Source: Rhynochetos jubatus
Taxonomy: Eukaryota; Chordata; Aves; Eurypygiformes; Rhynochetidae
NCBI GenBank assembly: GCA_027574665.1
Contig: CM050650.1
Span: 100,165,086-100,229,085 of the forward strand
Length of the DNA stretch: 64,000 nucleotides
Direction: 5' to 3'
Each line of letters opens with the position of its first letter. The stretch's first letter is position 1. A program made the position numbers and the translations under genes. The notes beneath the pieces were generated by a model. The model was not told the DNA's origin and made no database searches. It saw nothing but the letters and a program-made list of their open reading frames with translations. Shown here one piece after another: positions 37,381 through 50,600 of the stretch.

Positions 37381-37989
37381 TGGCCACTGGCCACGAACCA
37401 GGACCCATGCCCATCTAGAGCGGCAGTTGGGCTCCCTTAGGGCACCCGAGAAGCCGCTGCATTCCTGAGGGTGTGCTCACCTACGCGTCAAGTCTGGAGG
37501 CCTGGGCTTCTTTGTCTAAATGTTCCTTGTGCAGGTGCCCCAGGTGCTGCAGGACATCTCAAATGGTACTTACTGGATGTCAATGTGTGGGCCACCAAGT
37601 CAAGCCTGGAGAAGGGAATTTATTTGCCCCTCCAGCCACTACCTGGCAGTCCAGGAGTGCAGGGCTGTCCTGTCACGATCCCAATATGCCTACTAGTTCT
37701 GGCTGCCTTGGGTACCATCAGTCTCTAAAATGTGATGAAGCCATTGCCCAAGAAGGTCTGCTAACTGTAAAATCACTGTGTGATTATAACTTACTGTCAA
37801 TACCCGATACCAACAAGTGATTATCAAAATTTACATTGCTGTTCCTGCCTTCCTGTCTCAAATGCTGGTAGAAAGCTACTCAAATGCTAAGTATAAGCAT
37901 CATTTCCATCAGGGGAGAAATCTGTTCAAAGTGATGATGGCTGAATCCGGTCCAGGATGGTAGGATCAAATGTTGTTACTACCCGATAA

Positions 37990-38262
37990 CCACTGTGTCC
38001 ATTTCTGGGGTCCCCAGTATGAGAGAGAGGTGGAGCTACTGGAGAGGGTGCAGCGAAGGGCCACGAAGATGATGAAGGGACTGGAGCATCTCTCCTGTGA
38101 GGAAAGGCACTGTTCAGCCTCGAGAAGAGAAAGTTCATGAGGATCTCATCAATGTATATAAATACCTGAAGGGAGGGTGCAAAGGGGATGGAGCCAGGCT
38201 CTTTCCAGTGGTGCCCAGTGACTGGACCAGTGGCAATGATCAGAAGCTGAAACACAGCTGAA
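37990..38262 (+). mobile_element. CR1 LINE internal fragment
   Basis: It matches remembered CR1 ORF2 sequence: GGTGGAGCTACTGGAGAGGG, GCGAAGGGCCACGAAGATGA, AATGTATATAAATACCTGAA, GAGCCAGGCTCTTTCCAGTG. It lacks a 3' end and carries small deletions. Confidence 0.85.
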
Positions 38263-39499
38263 CAACTGACATAAGTCAGTGCTAGATGACTTCTTCCTGA
38301 AGCCAGAGAGGGGAGCAGAGAAGAAATGTTAAATTTCCAACCAAACCTTCGACAGCAAGACAACTACCCACGATCTCTTATGGAGAGCGGGTAGTAAAAT
38401 GATCATCCAGGGCTCATCTGTGAAGAAAAAGATGGATACTAACAGACTATCTCAGCAATTTAGGAGCTGTGTCTGAACAGGCAGGCCCTTCATCTTCTGG
38501 TTATAACCAGATAATATAGTCAAGAAGCCAGGGTGGAAAGAAGAATGTTAACTAATGTTAAAGAATAAAAAATGTGAAGAATAATCTATATCATTGCCGG
38601 GAGCTGAAGTAGAGCAGAACAAATTTCAGGGATGATTTTGAGGAGTAAAGTCATGAATCTGTGTGGTGAAAGCTGCTGAAAATACATAAATTACAATTAG
38701 ACTATGATATGAAAGAAAAAAAAATTCAAGTCTTGACAAATGCATTATTTGTCAGCATCACTAAAGTAAAAAACATGGATTACAGAAAAAATTACCTGGA
38801 TCCTTTATTTCTTAAATTTTCCTTGTTCCTTAAGGGTCTGAGAAACTCATTTCTCTGTATTGCAGATACATTTCAAAGCTTATTATGTCATCATTTTCCT
38901 TCAAAAACTGTTAAATAATACGAGTGAAATACTCACTTAGTGAAAGCTGGTTTTCCCTAAGTTATCCGTAATTTACCTGTAGGTCTTGCATGGATTTATG
39001 GTGTCCATTATACCAACTTAAACCCAGTACATAGGGGCCTATAAATGTGTTTGTTTCTTCTTTTTGCGAAACGCTTATAAGGTAAATGTTGCCCAAGCCT
39101 ATGGCAACGTATTCTTTTTTCATTTGAAGGACACCACGTATTCCTAAAGTCGAATCCCCATGGAGGGACATGAGAACACCGGTTAAGACCAGGAGGGTCA
39201 CAGTTTTGCTAAAGTTAATTAGAAACCACCAAATGGAAGAGACTGCTTGTATTTTGGATTATTTATGTACGGGATTATTTTGAGCCAAACAGCGCATTTG
39301 TTGAAGTTGCTTACCTAAACAAAGCGGGAAATGAACAATAGAAGCCCTGCAGCCTGTAACTTGTGTCCTTAGCGCGTAAACCGGCCACGGGATAAACCAC
39401 GGCTTCTCACTGCGCGTTCGGTCATGCCTTCCACCTTTTAGCTACGGTGCAGATGGTTATACGGGGAGCACCGCTGATGAGGCAGCGCTCCCAATAGCC
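38263..39499. other. Intergenic sequence, nothing recognised
   Basis: AT-rich unique sequence. No exon, repeat family or RNA gene is recognised. Confidence 0.4.
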
Positions 39500-39960
39500 G
39501 CTTGGATACCCACGGATGCCGCGTTGCTTTCCTGAACGCAGCAACGCTTGTCTTCCTCAGCCGAGGGTAACGTCAGCTGGGCGCTTACAGCTCTTGCCTC
39601 GGGTCAAGGATACGCTGCCTACCCAATAAACTCAGTTCAAACCCAAATCCGGCGCCTGATCACGCGTTCCCAACGGAGCATCACTCACGCAGGATCTGAA
39701 GTTCTTAAGGGCCTTGCTCTGCTGAGCAGTTTCGGGAAGGAGACGCTGGAGGGCACCAGCAGGACGGAGCTGGCTGTCCCCGGGCGCGCTCCCCGACGGG
39801 GCGGGCAGGGCAGCCGGGCTCCCGGGAAGGCGCGGTGGGCAGCTGGAGGCCATGCCCTGCGGAAGCAGCCGGAGCTGAAGCGTGTCACTCGGCGTGGGCA
39901 TGGTGCGTCCCCATGGAAAGCTGACGGCCCTAACGGGGAAAGGCAGAGGGAAAGCCATAA
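39500..39960. promoter_or_regulatory. Small CpG-rich patch without an assigned gene
   Basis: CpG-dense and GC-rich sequence inside an AT-rich gene desert, with a GC-box-like CGACGGGGCGGGCAGGGC near 39792. No conserved coding exon starts here. It could be a promoter of an unannotated non-coding transcript, an enhancer, or an isolated GC-rich stretch. Confidence 0.35.
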
Positions 39961-40522
39961 AACGCTCATTTTCAGCCAGGGATGCTGGTGACAGAGGGGA
40001 AGGGGGAAAAAGAGAGAAAGAACGTAACTGCTGTCCGCAAACTTTTTGGGAGAGACCACTCTAACTCTGGAGGATTCCAACAGGCTGGTTCAATGATCTG
40101 AAAAACGCAGGGTGTAAATCAACGAGGATGAGCTGAAGCATTCCGAAGCATTAAAATCGAAGTGCATGACAGCACATGAGGTTTGACAACGTTTTCATCA
40201 GGAAGAGGCTTCTCAGGTCCAGGATGAATTTCTGGTCACTCGGAGAGAGCATCATCCCTGAAGGTGCACTGAAAAGGACACTCAGCCTTGACTGGGAAGG
40301 ACATATGCCTTCCGTCTTTTTTGGCTCACACCAGGAATTTTGTTTGCATGTTCCAGATATGGGTGATCCCACCACCAGACTGTTTTAAAGTTTCTTTCTC
40401 AGTCTCTTCTACCACAGCTGTTAAGGTTTGAATAAATAATTTAATATCTACCACCCTTGCAGAGGGAGGGTGAAAGGATTTGTTTTCAGCCTCCCAAACC
40501 ACTGCCGTAAATGATGATATCT

Positions 40523-40808
40523 CATGGAATCACAGAACGGTTTGGGTTAGAAGGGACCTTAAAGATCATCTAGTTCCAACCCCCCTGCCATGGGCAGGGA
40601 CACCCTCCACTAGACCAGGTGGCTCAAAGCCTCATCCAGCCTGGCCTTGAACACTTCCAGGGATGGGGCACCCACAGCTTCTCTGGGCAACCTGTGCCAG
40701 TGCCTCACCACCCTCTCCGGGAAGAATTTCTTCCTTACATCCAACCTAAATCTACCTGCTTTCAGTTTGACCCGGTTACCCCTTGTCCTCTCAGCTCAGG
40801 ACAAGTTC
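40523..40808 (-). mobile_element. CR1 LINE 3' fragment
   Basis: It runs from ATGGAATCACAGAACGGTTT through the standard CR1 3' end to AAGAATTTCTTCCTTACATC and CCCCTTGTCCTCTCAGC. It is among the longer 3' fragments here. Confidence 0.92.
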
Positions 40809-43512
40809 TTGCAAGAACATTTTTTGCTTTCATTCCAGTGCAGCAAGAACATGGTTTTGAAATTACTGAAGTTTAGCGGATGGGAAAAATAGTTACTTCC
40901 CATGTTGCTGGGAGAATGGTGCAGCCAACAGATTCCTGGCCCAGCTGCTGCTCTGAAGCTGTTACGCTGGTCGCTGCATACCCTTGAGAGAGTTCAGCCA
41001 GTGAATTATAGCTTGCTATAATAAGAATGTTCTGCTTTCCATTAGATCACACTCACTGGAACAATAGCAAATGCACCGAAGCAGCCAACGTGGCCGTCAG
41101 TGACATTTCAGGGTCTCTCTGCTTCACTGCTGGTGTCAAAAAGGACAAAAGGCAAAAGGACACCTTGGTCACATTGTCAAAAGTAACAGATCAGCTCTCC
41201 TGAGGGAGAAACGGACGTGTAGGGCCAGGTGAACAGCAAAACGCTTAGTCTCCAAAGAAATCTTAGCAAAAGCTGAGAAAAATGAAAGCAGAGATGATAA
41301 ATCATGTGTTAAAACTCAATGCAGAGCTCTCTTGCAGTGTTACGTGAGTAATAAATAACACCCTAAGCTGTTAGCAGCAGCTCGAATACTTTTTTATCAA
41401 ACCACCCTTTGAAACGAAAGATACGCCTATCTCCTGGATGGAAACTGTCGCAGGGAGTCACAGAAAAGAGACCCGCTCGCCCAGCACAAACAGAACAGGA
41501 AGATACACCAGTTTGGGTCACACTACCAGAAGTTGGATCCGTTCATATGAGACATGAGTGTTCAAAGAAGTCCCATACGATCTATATCTCTTCGGAAGAG
41601 CAGACCGCTTAAAAATAAGGCCAGATCAGTCATGCAAGCCATGAAACTGATTATTCACAGGCATTAGCTGCTGGGTAACCTCAGTGTTTTCATATCTGTC
41701 ACTGCTCCTTTGAAACACCAAGGGCAACGCAAGGTTAGGACATGTAAATTTAGGCATCCGTATACGCACGAGATGTTAAACCTCCAGTTACAGGCAATGC
41801 AGCCAAAGGCACAATATCAGCCAACACAGCATGTGAAGTGCTTTACTCAGCCACCACCCACAAGGTCGTACTTTAGGATGAACCGCGTTGCTCCTTGGGC
41901 TTTACTGACTATTGGCTTAGCGATGGGATTCACACACAAATGTCAGCTGGGAGGCCTGAGCACTGGGAGGGTGTCCTGTCCGGCATCCAGCCATCCCAAA
42001 AGGACAAGGGTTTCCCCTGTGTTCTAGGTGCCAGCCACATGTCTCGGACTTCTGAAATACTTCAAATAGCACCAACATTTAAGCAACTGAATCAAGCCAC
42101 TGGTGTCCACTGAGCCATTGATCTGCATAGTCAAAACATAAACAGCAAGCATATTTTTACACACACCTACGTGTAGAGATGTTAATTTAAGGGCCTCCAC
42201 CTTGGACTAACTTCCACTCTAGATATTGCCTATATTTGTCAGCACTTACAGATTTCAGCTTGAAGTTTTGTTTTCAGGCTGTTGGGTCTTTTAATTGTAG
42301 AAGCTGCCATGCTTCGTTCCACCCACTCAAACTACTGTGCAGCAACGGTTCACATTCTTAAACCTTAACAGGCCGGTGCAGAACAAATACACGTGCACGC
42401 AGGTAGCTCAGTACACAGACTGCTTTTGGAAACTTCCTAACTCTGCTTTACTTGTGTTTTGCAAGAAAGTCCCTGGAAGACAGCCCTAGGGTCCTCCGTC
42501 AGAGCACAGAGACCACAAACAGTTGGGTAGTTATGGGTGAAGCAGGAATGAAAGTATGTGAGAGCACCAGAGGAACGGCAAAGTGAGGAGAAAGGAACGG
42601 TCAGTGTGGGTAACTGAGGACATGAATGGCAGGAGTCAGACTGGAAAACACTGAGGACCGGGTTGTTAATTTATGTGGTGACCAGAAGGCCTGTGTGCCC
42701 TCAGCAAGAGCGGTGAACAAGTGTGTCACATGTGCCATGCTTCCTTCTGCTGTCCCACCAGGAAGATGAAGATACCCAAAAAGAGAAATCATGGACAACA
42801 GATATGAGATTTATGGATAACGAAGCTTTTAAGGATGAAATGAGGATCTGGGGTTCAGTGTCATTCAGCATACGACTCCACACCAAATTCTGCAGAGGAT
42901 CAGTCTGGGAGTGATCGTTCCAGTTCATTTGTTTTGAAGCTTTTCTCTCAGCCCGCATTATTTGTTTTGTTTTTCCTGGAATGAAACACAAACAAAACCT
43001 GCCTGCCATCCCCACTGCCCTGCTGATGAGTCACTGACGCACACCGTGGCTTTGAGCAAGCAACGAGCTCACGCTATCTCAGCGTTGCCTTCTGAAAAAC
43101 AGGGTAATGAGTTATGCTTTGCTGATAATGAAAAAGTGAACATGAATGGAATTGTTCTCAGAAAGTGAATTACTAAATAAATATGCATTAACAAGTGATC
43201 CTAAAATGAGAACATGCTTGTGGGAGCAACTGCATTTTCACTAAGGCCAGTCTTGAATAATGCCCTGCCTTATGAAACGCTGTGACAAAGCACAGGTTGT
43301 TACCACGGTCATGAAGGTGAGGGTGACCCTTTTGTTCAGTGGTATCGCAGGGATTAGCAGAAGGCATGGCCCTTTCTGGGTTTTTGTTTCCCCCTGTCGT
43401 CATCAGTGGCTGCCCCTCCTGCAGGTACGCCTCCGTGTTGCTTCTCAGTCTCCTTCCACAAACGGCCGACAGACTGAGCTCAACCAGGCAGCGTTTTAGT
43501 GGGGAGTGTATG
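40809..43512. other. Intergenic sequence, nothing recognised
   Basis: No exon, RNA gene or repeat family could be supported in this stretch. Confidence 0.4.
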
Positions 43513-43591
43513 AGAGAATCACAGAATGGTTTGGGTTGGAAGGGACCTGAAAGATCATCTAGTGCCAACGCCCCTGCCGTGGGCAGGGACA
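43513..43591 (-). mobile_element. Short CR1 3' end
   Basis: Only about 80 bp: AGAATCACAGAATGGTTTGG to CCGTGGGCAGGGAC. It is strongly 5'-truncated. Confidence 0.88.
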
Positions 43592-44061
43592 TATTTTAGA
43601 GACATTATCAGAACAACTCCCAGATCCTTTATTTTAGAAGGAATACCACCAACATTCACACATTCAGGACAGAACCAGCACAGTAGTGTATTCTCATTTA
43701 TTTACTTGCATTACCATAAATCCGACAGTCTCGGGTTCGTTGACTACGACTTTTACTGTGCACAACAAACAAATGCTCTAACCCAAAGAACTTGGACCAG
43801 GAGCCATCAGGTGGACAGCAACAGGAAACAGAGACAATCGAGCCTAGGCAGCAGCCTCAGCATCATCAGGACTTTAGCAGGCCTGAGGACTTTCAGAGAA
43901 GAGAATGAGGTGGGTTTGAGATGTTTATAATGACTTTTTCAGAGAAGACAGAGTAGCTATCAGGAAAACTACCACAAGTGCTTGTTTGAAAACTATCCAC
44001 TTGGAGATTGGCATCATAAGCTGATCAGAGGCAGGGCTTGACCTCTAAACACTGAAAGGCA

Positions 44062-44248
44062 TCATAGAATCACAGAATGGTTTGGGTTGGAAGGGACCTT
44101 AAAGCTCATCTAGTTCCAACCCCCTGCCATGGGCAGGGACACCCTCCACTAGACCAGGTTGCTCAAAGCCTCATCCAGCCTGGCCTTGAACACTTCCAGG
44201 GATGGGGCACCCACAGCTTCTCTGGGCAACCTGTTCCAGTGCTTCAGT
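44062..44248 (-). mobile_element. CR1 LINE 3' fragment
   Basis: It runs from TCATAGAATCACAGAATGG to CTGGGCAACCTGTTCCAGTG. It is nearly identical to the other young-looking copies in the window. Confidence 0.92.
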
Positions 44249-46673
44249 AGAAGCTGTTTTATCTGAGCAGTCACAGCACACAGAGTTGTGGTGAGCTCAT
44301 GGGAACAAGCAATTAATTCTGTGAGCAGTAAATCCAGCGAAGCCTTATTTCTGTTGAACCAGCTGACACTATAACCCTGAGAGCTCTCCTGACCCTAAAG
44401 CTCTGTATGATACTCTTCCTCAGCTCAGCAGAACACTCATCATCTTCTCACATCCTCTAAATACCAGCTAGGTGAAGGGCAGTGTGAATTCCCTCTGCTT
44501 CCCAACAAGGGGCATGTGCTGGCTGGCAGCCTGATGCCCATGGTGACTGGCCCCACCGCGGCTGGTGAGTACACACTTCAGCTTTTGCCTCATTACATTT
44601 CCTTTCTTATGTAGGGCCGCCCTTCAGAAATCGTGTAGAAAGTTTCACTATTCTTCATCTCAGCTGACCATCCTAACTAAGCAGCAGAGAGAAAGGCACT
44701 CTTAGTCCATGATTCATCCCACCCCAAAATAGACATCTAAATCAGGTCACTTGAATCATGGTTAGAAGTGCCAGCTGGTCACCACTAACTGTAAGGACAA
44801 CCTAAGGTGACTATTTCAGATGAAGACATCGATACTAGGGAAGTCTAAACTTAGGTGAAATGAATCCTACCCTAATGCCTTTGAGCTGTGTGTCATACCG
44901 CTGCACGATGCTGAAGTGTGGCCGTTGGTTTAAAAGTTACTGGAGTGGGATGGATGGATGGATGGATGGATGGATGGATGGATGGATGGATGGATGGATG
45001 GATGGATGGATGGATGGATTTTGTGATCAATGAAGCTTTCCTTCATCTGGATTCTAGGCTGACAAAAACAAAAAATAATGCTGAAAAGTGAGAAAATAAA
45101 AATATACTTGTGCATATTTCCACAGAGGAAGATGCTATAACCAATGAATAAATTACTTGTGTCGCTCAGTCTGTTCTAGATTCCACGCCTGTGCATCAGG
45201 CTTAAATATTTAAGGTCTGATCTCCCACTTAATAAACTGCATAAAGCTGCACCCGATACTTCCTGCATAAAACTCACAGCTGCTCATTGAAGTAGAGAAT
45301 ATACAGAAAAAGACAGCAAATCTCAAACTGAGACAAATTTTTTCTTTGAAAAAACAAATTCAGGAAATTACATTTATCCCTTTAATATCTCAAAAACATT
45401 TGAGCTTTTACACAACAGGTTTTCAGCCTTCAAGACATTCTCTGACACTTTTTGAGCTCTCTCCATCTGCTCAACAGCTCCTGTACGCATGCGAGTGGTT
45501 AGAGCAAGGCACTCCAGTGCTGGTGTCACCACCACCTTCCCACCGGTAAACCACAGCACATTGTTTGACAGCAAGTACCAACAAGCTGACCTGTTCTACA
45601 AAGGTGAAGTTAGCTCACCTACCTTTTTGTCTTTTGCAAGCTTTTCCAGGAATTAACCTACATTTTTTCTAGTCATAGGTAAAGAAAGAAGGCGATGAAA
45701 GAAAGAAGGTAAAAGAGAAGTCACACAAGACATATGGGTTCCAACAAGATGAGAATATTTAGTTGTTATGTGCTGGAAAACAGAAAAAAAATCCATTAAC
45801 TTGTAAAGGACCTTGAAACTATCTCTTGCTTCTCCCCTTTTGCGGACAGCCTGAGTTTTCACATGCCTCTGTTTCTCCAAGCCTGGAGCTAGCCTGCAAA
45901 ATCCCGCTAAGGGCTACCGTGGAGATGCAGATGTGCTCCACGACTCTGAATGGGATTCTCAACACAAAAAAACATGTTTCGTGCACCTTCATTGTGAAAA
46001 GGTGCCCTGAAACAGACAGTTGTACAATAAATGCCCACTGCTTATCTCACGAGGGAAACCCCTGGACATCTGGGGTGGGGGCACCTCCCAGCATCTCCTA
46101 CACACCACTCCTCATGCTCAGCCCACGTCGCCATGTGCCCATATCCGTAACTTTGGCGCCTGTTTGGTGCCCATGTGTGCGCCGTCCCTGCAAGGGTGAA
46201 GGGAGGATCAGGAAGATTTCACCGAGACTCACAAACTCCTGTTGGTGTTGGGAGGTAAGAGCCACCCCAGGCTCAGCCATCTCACGTAACCTCACCCACA
46301 AGGAAGCGCAAGCCCCCAGAGTCAACAGACGAGGCCACCTTGGGTCCTCCCCCCAAGTCCGCCGCAGAGGCAGCTCACTCTATCCCCTCCAGCGCTGCCT
46401 CCTGTGAGGCTGGGTGGAAAACCACATCACAACCTTGAGCCCGATTACAGTTCGTGGTTTTGTTCTCCTGGGCTGCGCTTTCCACTGGATTGATCCCTCT
46501 GGTGTTCATCCCAGGCTTGTGCACAGTCAAGAGAGAGTTCCCCAGAGCCCCAGCCCAGTGTTTCTGCTCATGGAGGGACTGGGAGAGGGAAACCTTCAGC
46601 ATCAGAGGGCCACACCGCCACAGGACCACCTTCTAAATCTCAGGGAACTGGCTCACAGAAATCCAATTCAAGT
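44249..46673. other. Intergenic sequence with a TGGA microsatellite
   Basis: It holds the microsatellite at 44949-45019. The GC-richer part at 45.83-46.41 kb carries a 193-codon plus-strand frame without family resemblance. No gene is supported. Confidence 0.4.
44949..45019. repeat. (TGGA)n microsatellite, about 18 units
   Basis: About 71 bp of uninterrupted TGGA units. The minus-strand frame reads a His-Pro-Ser-Ile repeat, which is an artefact of the simple repeat. Confidence 0.97.
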
Positions 46674-46674
46674 C

Positions 46675-47645
46675 CATAGAACCACAGAATGGTTTGGGTT
46701 GGAAGGGACCTTAAAGACCATCTAGTTCCAACCCCCCTGCCATGGGCAGGGACACCCTCCACTAGACCAGGTTGCTCCAAGCCTCATCCAGCCTGGCCTT
46801 GGACACTGCCAGGGATGGGGCATCCACAGCTTCTCTGGGCAACATGCTCCAGTGCCTCACCACCCTCTCCGGGAAGAATTTCTTCCTGATATCCAATCTA
46901 AATCTCCCTGCTTTCAGTTTAAACCCATTACCCCCTGTCCTGTCAGCACAGGCCCTTGTAATAAGTACCCCCCCATATTCCTTATAGGCCCCTTCAGGTA
47001 CTGGAAGGTGCTATAAGGTCTCCCTGGAGCCTTCTCTTCTCCAGGCTGAACAAGCCCAGCTCTCTCAGCCTGTCCCCATAGCAGAGGTGCTGCAGCCCTC
47101 TGAGCATCTTCGTGGCCTCCTCTGGAGTCGCTCCAACTGGTCGATATCCTCCTTATGCTGAGGGCTGCACAGCTGGACACAGCACTCCAGGTGGGGTCTC
47201 ACAAGAGCAGAGTAGAGGAGGAGAATCCCCTCCCTCGACCTGCTGGCCATACTTCTCCTGATACAGCCCAGGATCCGGTTGGCTTTCTGGGCTGCCAGCG
47301 CACACTGCCGGCTCATGTTCAGCTTCTCACCCACCAGTACCCCAAGTCCTTCTCCTCAGGGCTGCTCTCGATCCATTCTCCACCCAGCCTGTACTTGTGC
47401 TTGGGGTTGCCCTGACCCAGGTGCAGGACCTTGCGCTTGGCCTTGTTGAACTCCATGAGGTTGGCAGTGGCCCACCTCTCCAGCCTGTCCAGGTCCCTCT
47501 GGATGGCATCCCTTCCCTCCAGCATGTCAACCACACCACACAGCTTGCTGTCCTCTGCAAACTTGCTGAGGGTGCGCTTGATGCCATCGTCCATGTCACT
47601 GACGAAGATGTTAAACAGGACCGGTCCCAAGTTGCTGGGTCCACT
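46675..47645 (-). mobile_element. CR1 LINE, about 1 kb, with decayed ORF2 reverse transcriptase end
   Basis: This is the longest CR1 copy in the window. In three broken minus-strand frames it encodes [53 protein letters not shown], then [20 protein letters not shown] and [20 protein letters not shown]. These are the palm and thumb part of CR1 ORF2. The catalytic FADD-type motif reads FAED, and there are frameshifts near 47330 and 47100, so it is inactive. Its 3' end has the standard CR1 tail. Confidence 0.95.
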
Positions 47646-50600
47646 AAGAGTTGCAGAAAACTGCCATTTTGTGGCAGTTAATATTGGAGTATTAAGGATT
47701 TCAAGAAGTTTAAACAAAAAAAAAAAAAATAGAAAAAATGAGTGTATTCCTTATATTGTGTTAGAAAGACATACAGCTTAATAAAATGTGCTGGGTTTAG
47801 TCTTTCTGCAGTGCTTTCGGTACTGTTTCTGATTAGCCTGGTGAAGGAGTGTCATCTTCCCTCTGCTGATAGCTAGCAGCGTTGTGCAATAGCGGTCTGT
47901 CCCCCGCCACGTGGCTCTGGGTGTTTCATGCTCCGTATAATGTGCAAATACGAAGTTACTGGTTTGCTAGCAAGTTTGCTCATGTGAAACGGGGCCAACA
48001 GAGCATGACTGGACAGAAATTAACTGGGACCTTGCACATCATAGAAGGGCACGTGGCATGTGAGCCACACCAGAGCCTGAGACCGGGGACATTCGGCAAA
48101 TCTAGAATCATGTTACCACCAAATTATGTTTTCAAATTTAAATTAAATTCACCCTGAATGTTTATTTTAGGAGAGGAGAGGACTGTTATTACATGGCTAA
48201 CAGTACACAGAGCTTTCTGCTCCTCGGCCTATTATTTTATTTATGCTTCAAGTTGGGAGTCACTAAGCAACTTGACAAATTTTCATTCCCCCTCCCCCCC
48301 CAACCCCGAAATTAAAGAGTAGATTTGCGCTGTATCAGACCATGACGCATCTAAAAGGCACCTCTGTGTGTGCTGCTCATTGACGTGGGCGTGAGAGACC
48401 CGGACAAGCCGCTCTCCCTGCCGGGAGGGCTCCCGAGCCAGCCCGTGACAGTGAACTCGGGAGAAATGATGCTGCTACACGGTGATCTCCCCATGAATAT
48501 TTTGAAGGCTGCTGCCTCCTCTGGCTGTACAAACCCTTCTCCTCACAAACAGAAATGCATTTCGAAAAGAAAGTCACCTGAGTTAAATTCCCGAAACTAC
48601 TTTTCTCCTGAAATTGTTGTGTAAACTCTGCTCCCTGGAATTATCAAAATTCTGTTTACATCTGCATTTTCCACTCAAAGCTTTTGGAAATAATTTACAG
48701 TGCAGAGGATTAAAATAAACCAACTTGCTAGCCAGAAAAGAAAATATCAGTTGGCACTATTATCCATTTTTCTGTCTTAGATTGTTTCCTACCACTCTTG
48801 GTAGGGAAGTGGCAAAGTCGGTGGCAAATTTGATCAGTCAATCCAAATGAGGAATTAAAGGCCCTTAGGAAGAACAGGTGCCATCTGGAAAACAAGCAGA
48901 GAGCTTAAAACTAATTAAGGCTAAAGGTATTCATTTCATCGTATTCCAGAAGGCTGCCCTTTCGACTCTCCCAAAGATAATATATTAACATTAGGATGCG
49001 ATGTTGGCATGCTGTCCAAACTTTTCACCTGAATTACAAGCTACAGATGCTGAGTCACTGATCTTTAGTTACCTCAGAGAAGTAACATGACATTGTGCAA
49101 TGATGGGGACCAGCCTAAGTTTTACAAAGACAAGAAATTGAATTTTATCCCAAAAGAAGTACGTATCTTTCTGGCTTCATTTGGTGATATGTCAGCAGAA
49201 AAACAAAATGAACTGATAAAAAGTATCTGCTCGTTTATTTTTTTAAAGAAGATTTGATCCAAATCCAGATGATTCCAAATAGCATCATACTGGGACCAAG
49301 GCATTGGAGAACTGATTTTCACAGCACTGCTGCCACGTAGTGATGTAGCTTACCATGATAAACATGCCATATTGATTATATATAACCACAGTATGGCCAA
49401 ACAACAACTACAAAGAAACGCACCCACAACTTTTAATTGTTTTCAACTCCAAGCAGTCCAAGATGGAAGCAGAAAGCTAAGATTTTAGGAGAGCACAAGA
49501 ACACCTCTTTGGTTTGGATGGAAGTAGTCAGGAAAAAGACGGCAGCTGATGGTATTGCTATGAAATAGCTGTATTAAACTTTCAGAAGCAAAGAGTCTGC
49601 TGATGGATCAGTAATTAAAAGACATCTTGATCCAGGAGAGTTCCTCTATTTGGTCAGCACTTGGAAAGCAACTAAATATTTCTGTGGATTTTTGGCAATT
49701 ACAATTACTTTTGGTACCATCCTTACCAATAACAATGTTCTATTTCAAAGTTGCAGTTTCAACTTGTGGGACTCAGCATCTCAAAAGGATCAGAATAGTT
49801 ATAATAGACTACATCTTTTAGTGAAGTCAAGCAAATATTTCCCCATCAACTAGGACAGTTTCTGTCTTCTGGTTCCTCCCTCAGGTTTATTTCTATTTTG
49901 GATTCTGCTACTGATGGGCTTTGTGGGTCTTGGAGAAGTCGGTGTGCAGTGGGACAAGTTATCAAATGCAGAAATCTGAGATGCAGAAACTTGCTTCCTT
50001 CACAAATGCAAGTGTAATATGCTATTGAATAGCAACCATTATCTTTATTTTACAGCGGGGAAAACTAAGTGATATGCCTTATGGAAAAAGAACATTGCAG
50101 TGATAAAATCAGGACAGAAACCAACAATTTCTGACCGAGTTCTGTTTAGTGTTTTCTGGCTGGTACCATACACAGAGCTGGCAACAGCATTTACAGGAAA
50201 GAGTGTCCAGCAGTTCACATCTGAAGATCCTCATTTGACTTGGCAGAACTTCCATACAGCTGAAAGTTTCCACCCTCAATATACCTAAGCGTGCCCGTCA
50301 TTAGATAATGTTGGCAAAAATGGTTGTCGTTGTTGAGAATAAGACAAAACATGAAATACACCTGCTTTTCTTGCGAGGGGCTCGGTCACTGTTGAGAACA
50401 TGACCAAGTGGGAAACATGCCATGTCTCCTAGGTTAACAAAACTGCCTTTGATCCTTCGGGAAGCTCTTCAGTAGCTATGACTCTGATGGGGAATTTTCC
50501 GTTTGGAGAGGTGGGGATGCACTCTATGAGAAACTCCTCAAATTCCAAGCACAGAGCAAACGTAGGTTGGAAGTGCTCAGGAGACCCAGCTACTCCAGTC

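Noticed and set aside
44930..45115. Minus-strand frame with a His-Pro-Ser-Ile repeat
   Set aside because: Direct translation of the TGGA microsatellite.
45826..46407. 193-codon open frame on the plus strand
   Set aside because: GC-richer sequence with low stop frequency. The composition (many Cys, Pro, Ser, Arg) is not domain-like, and no homology is recognised.
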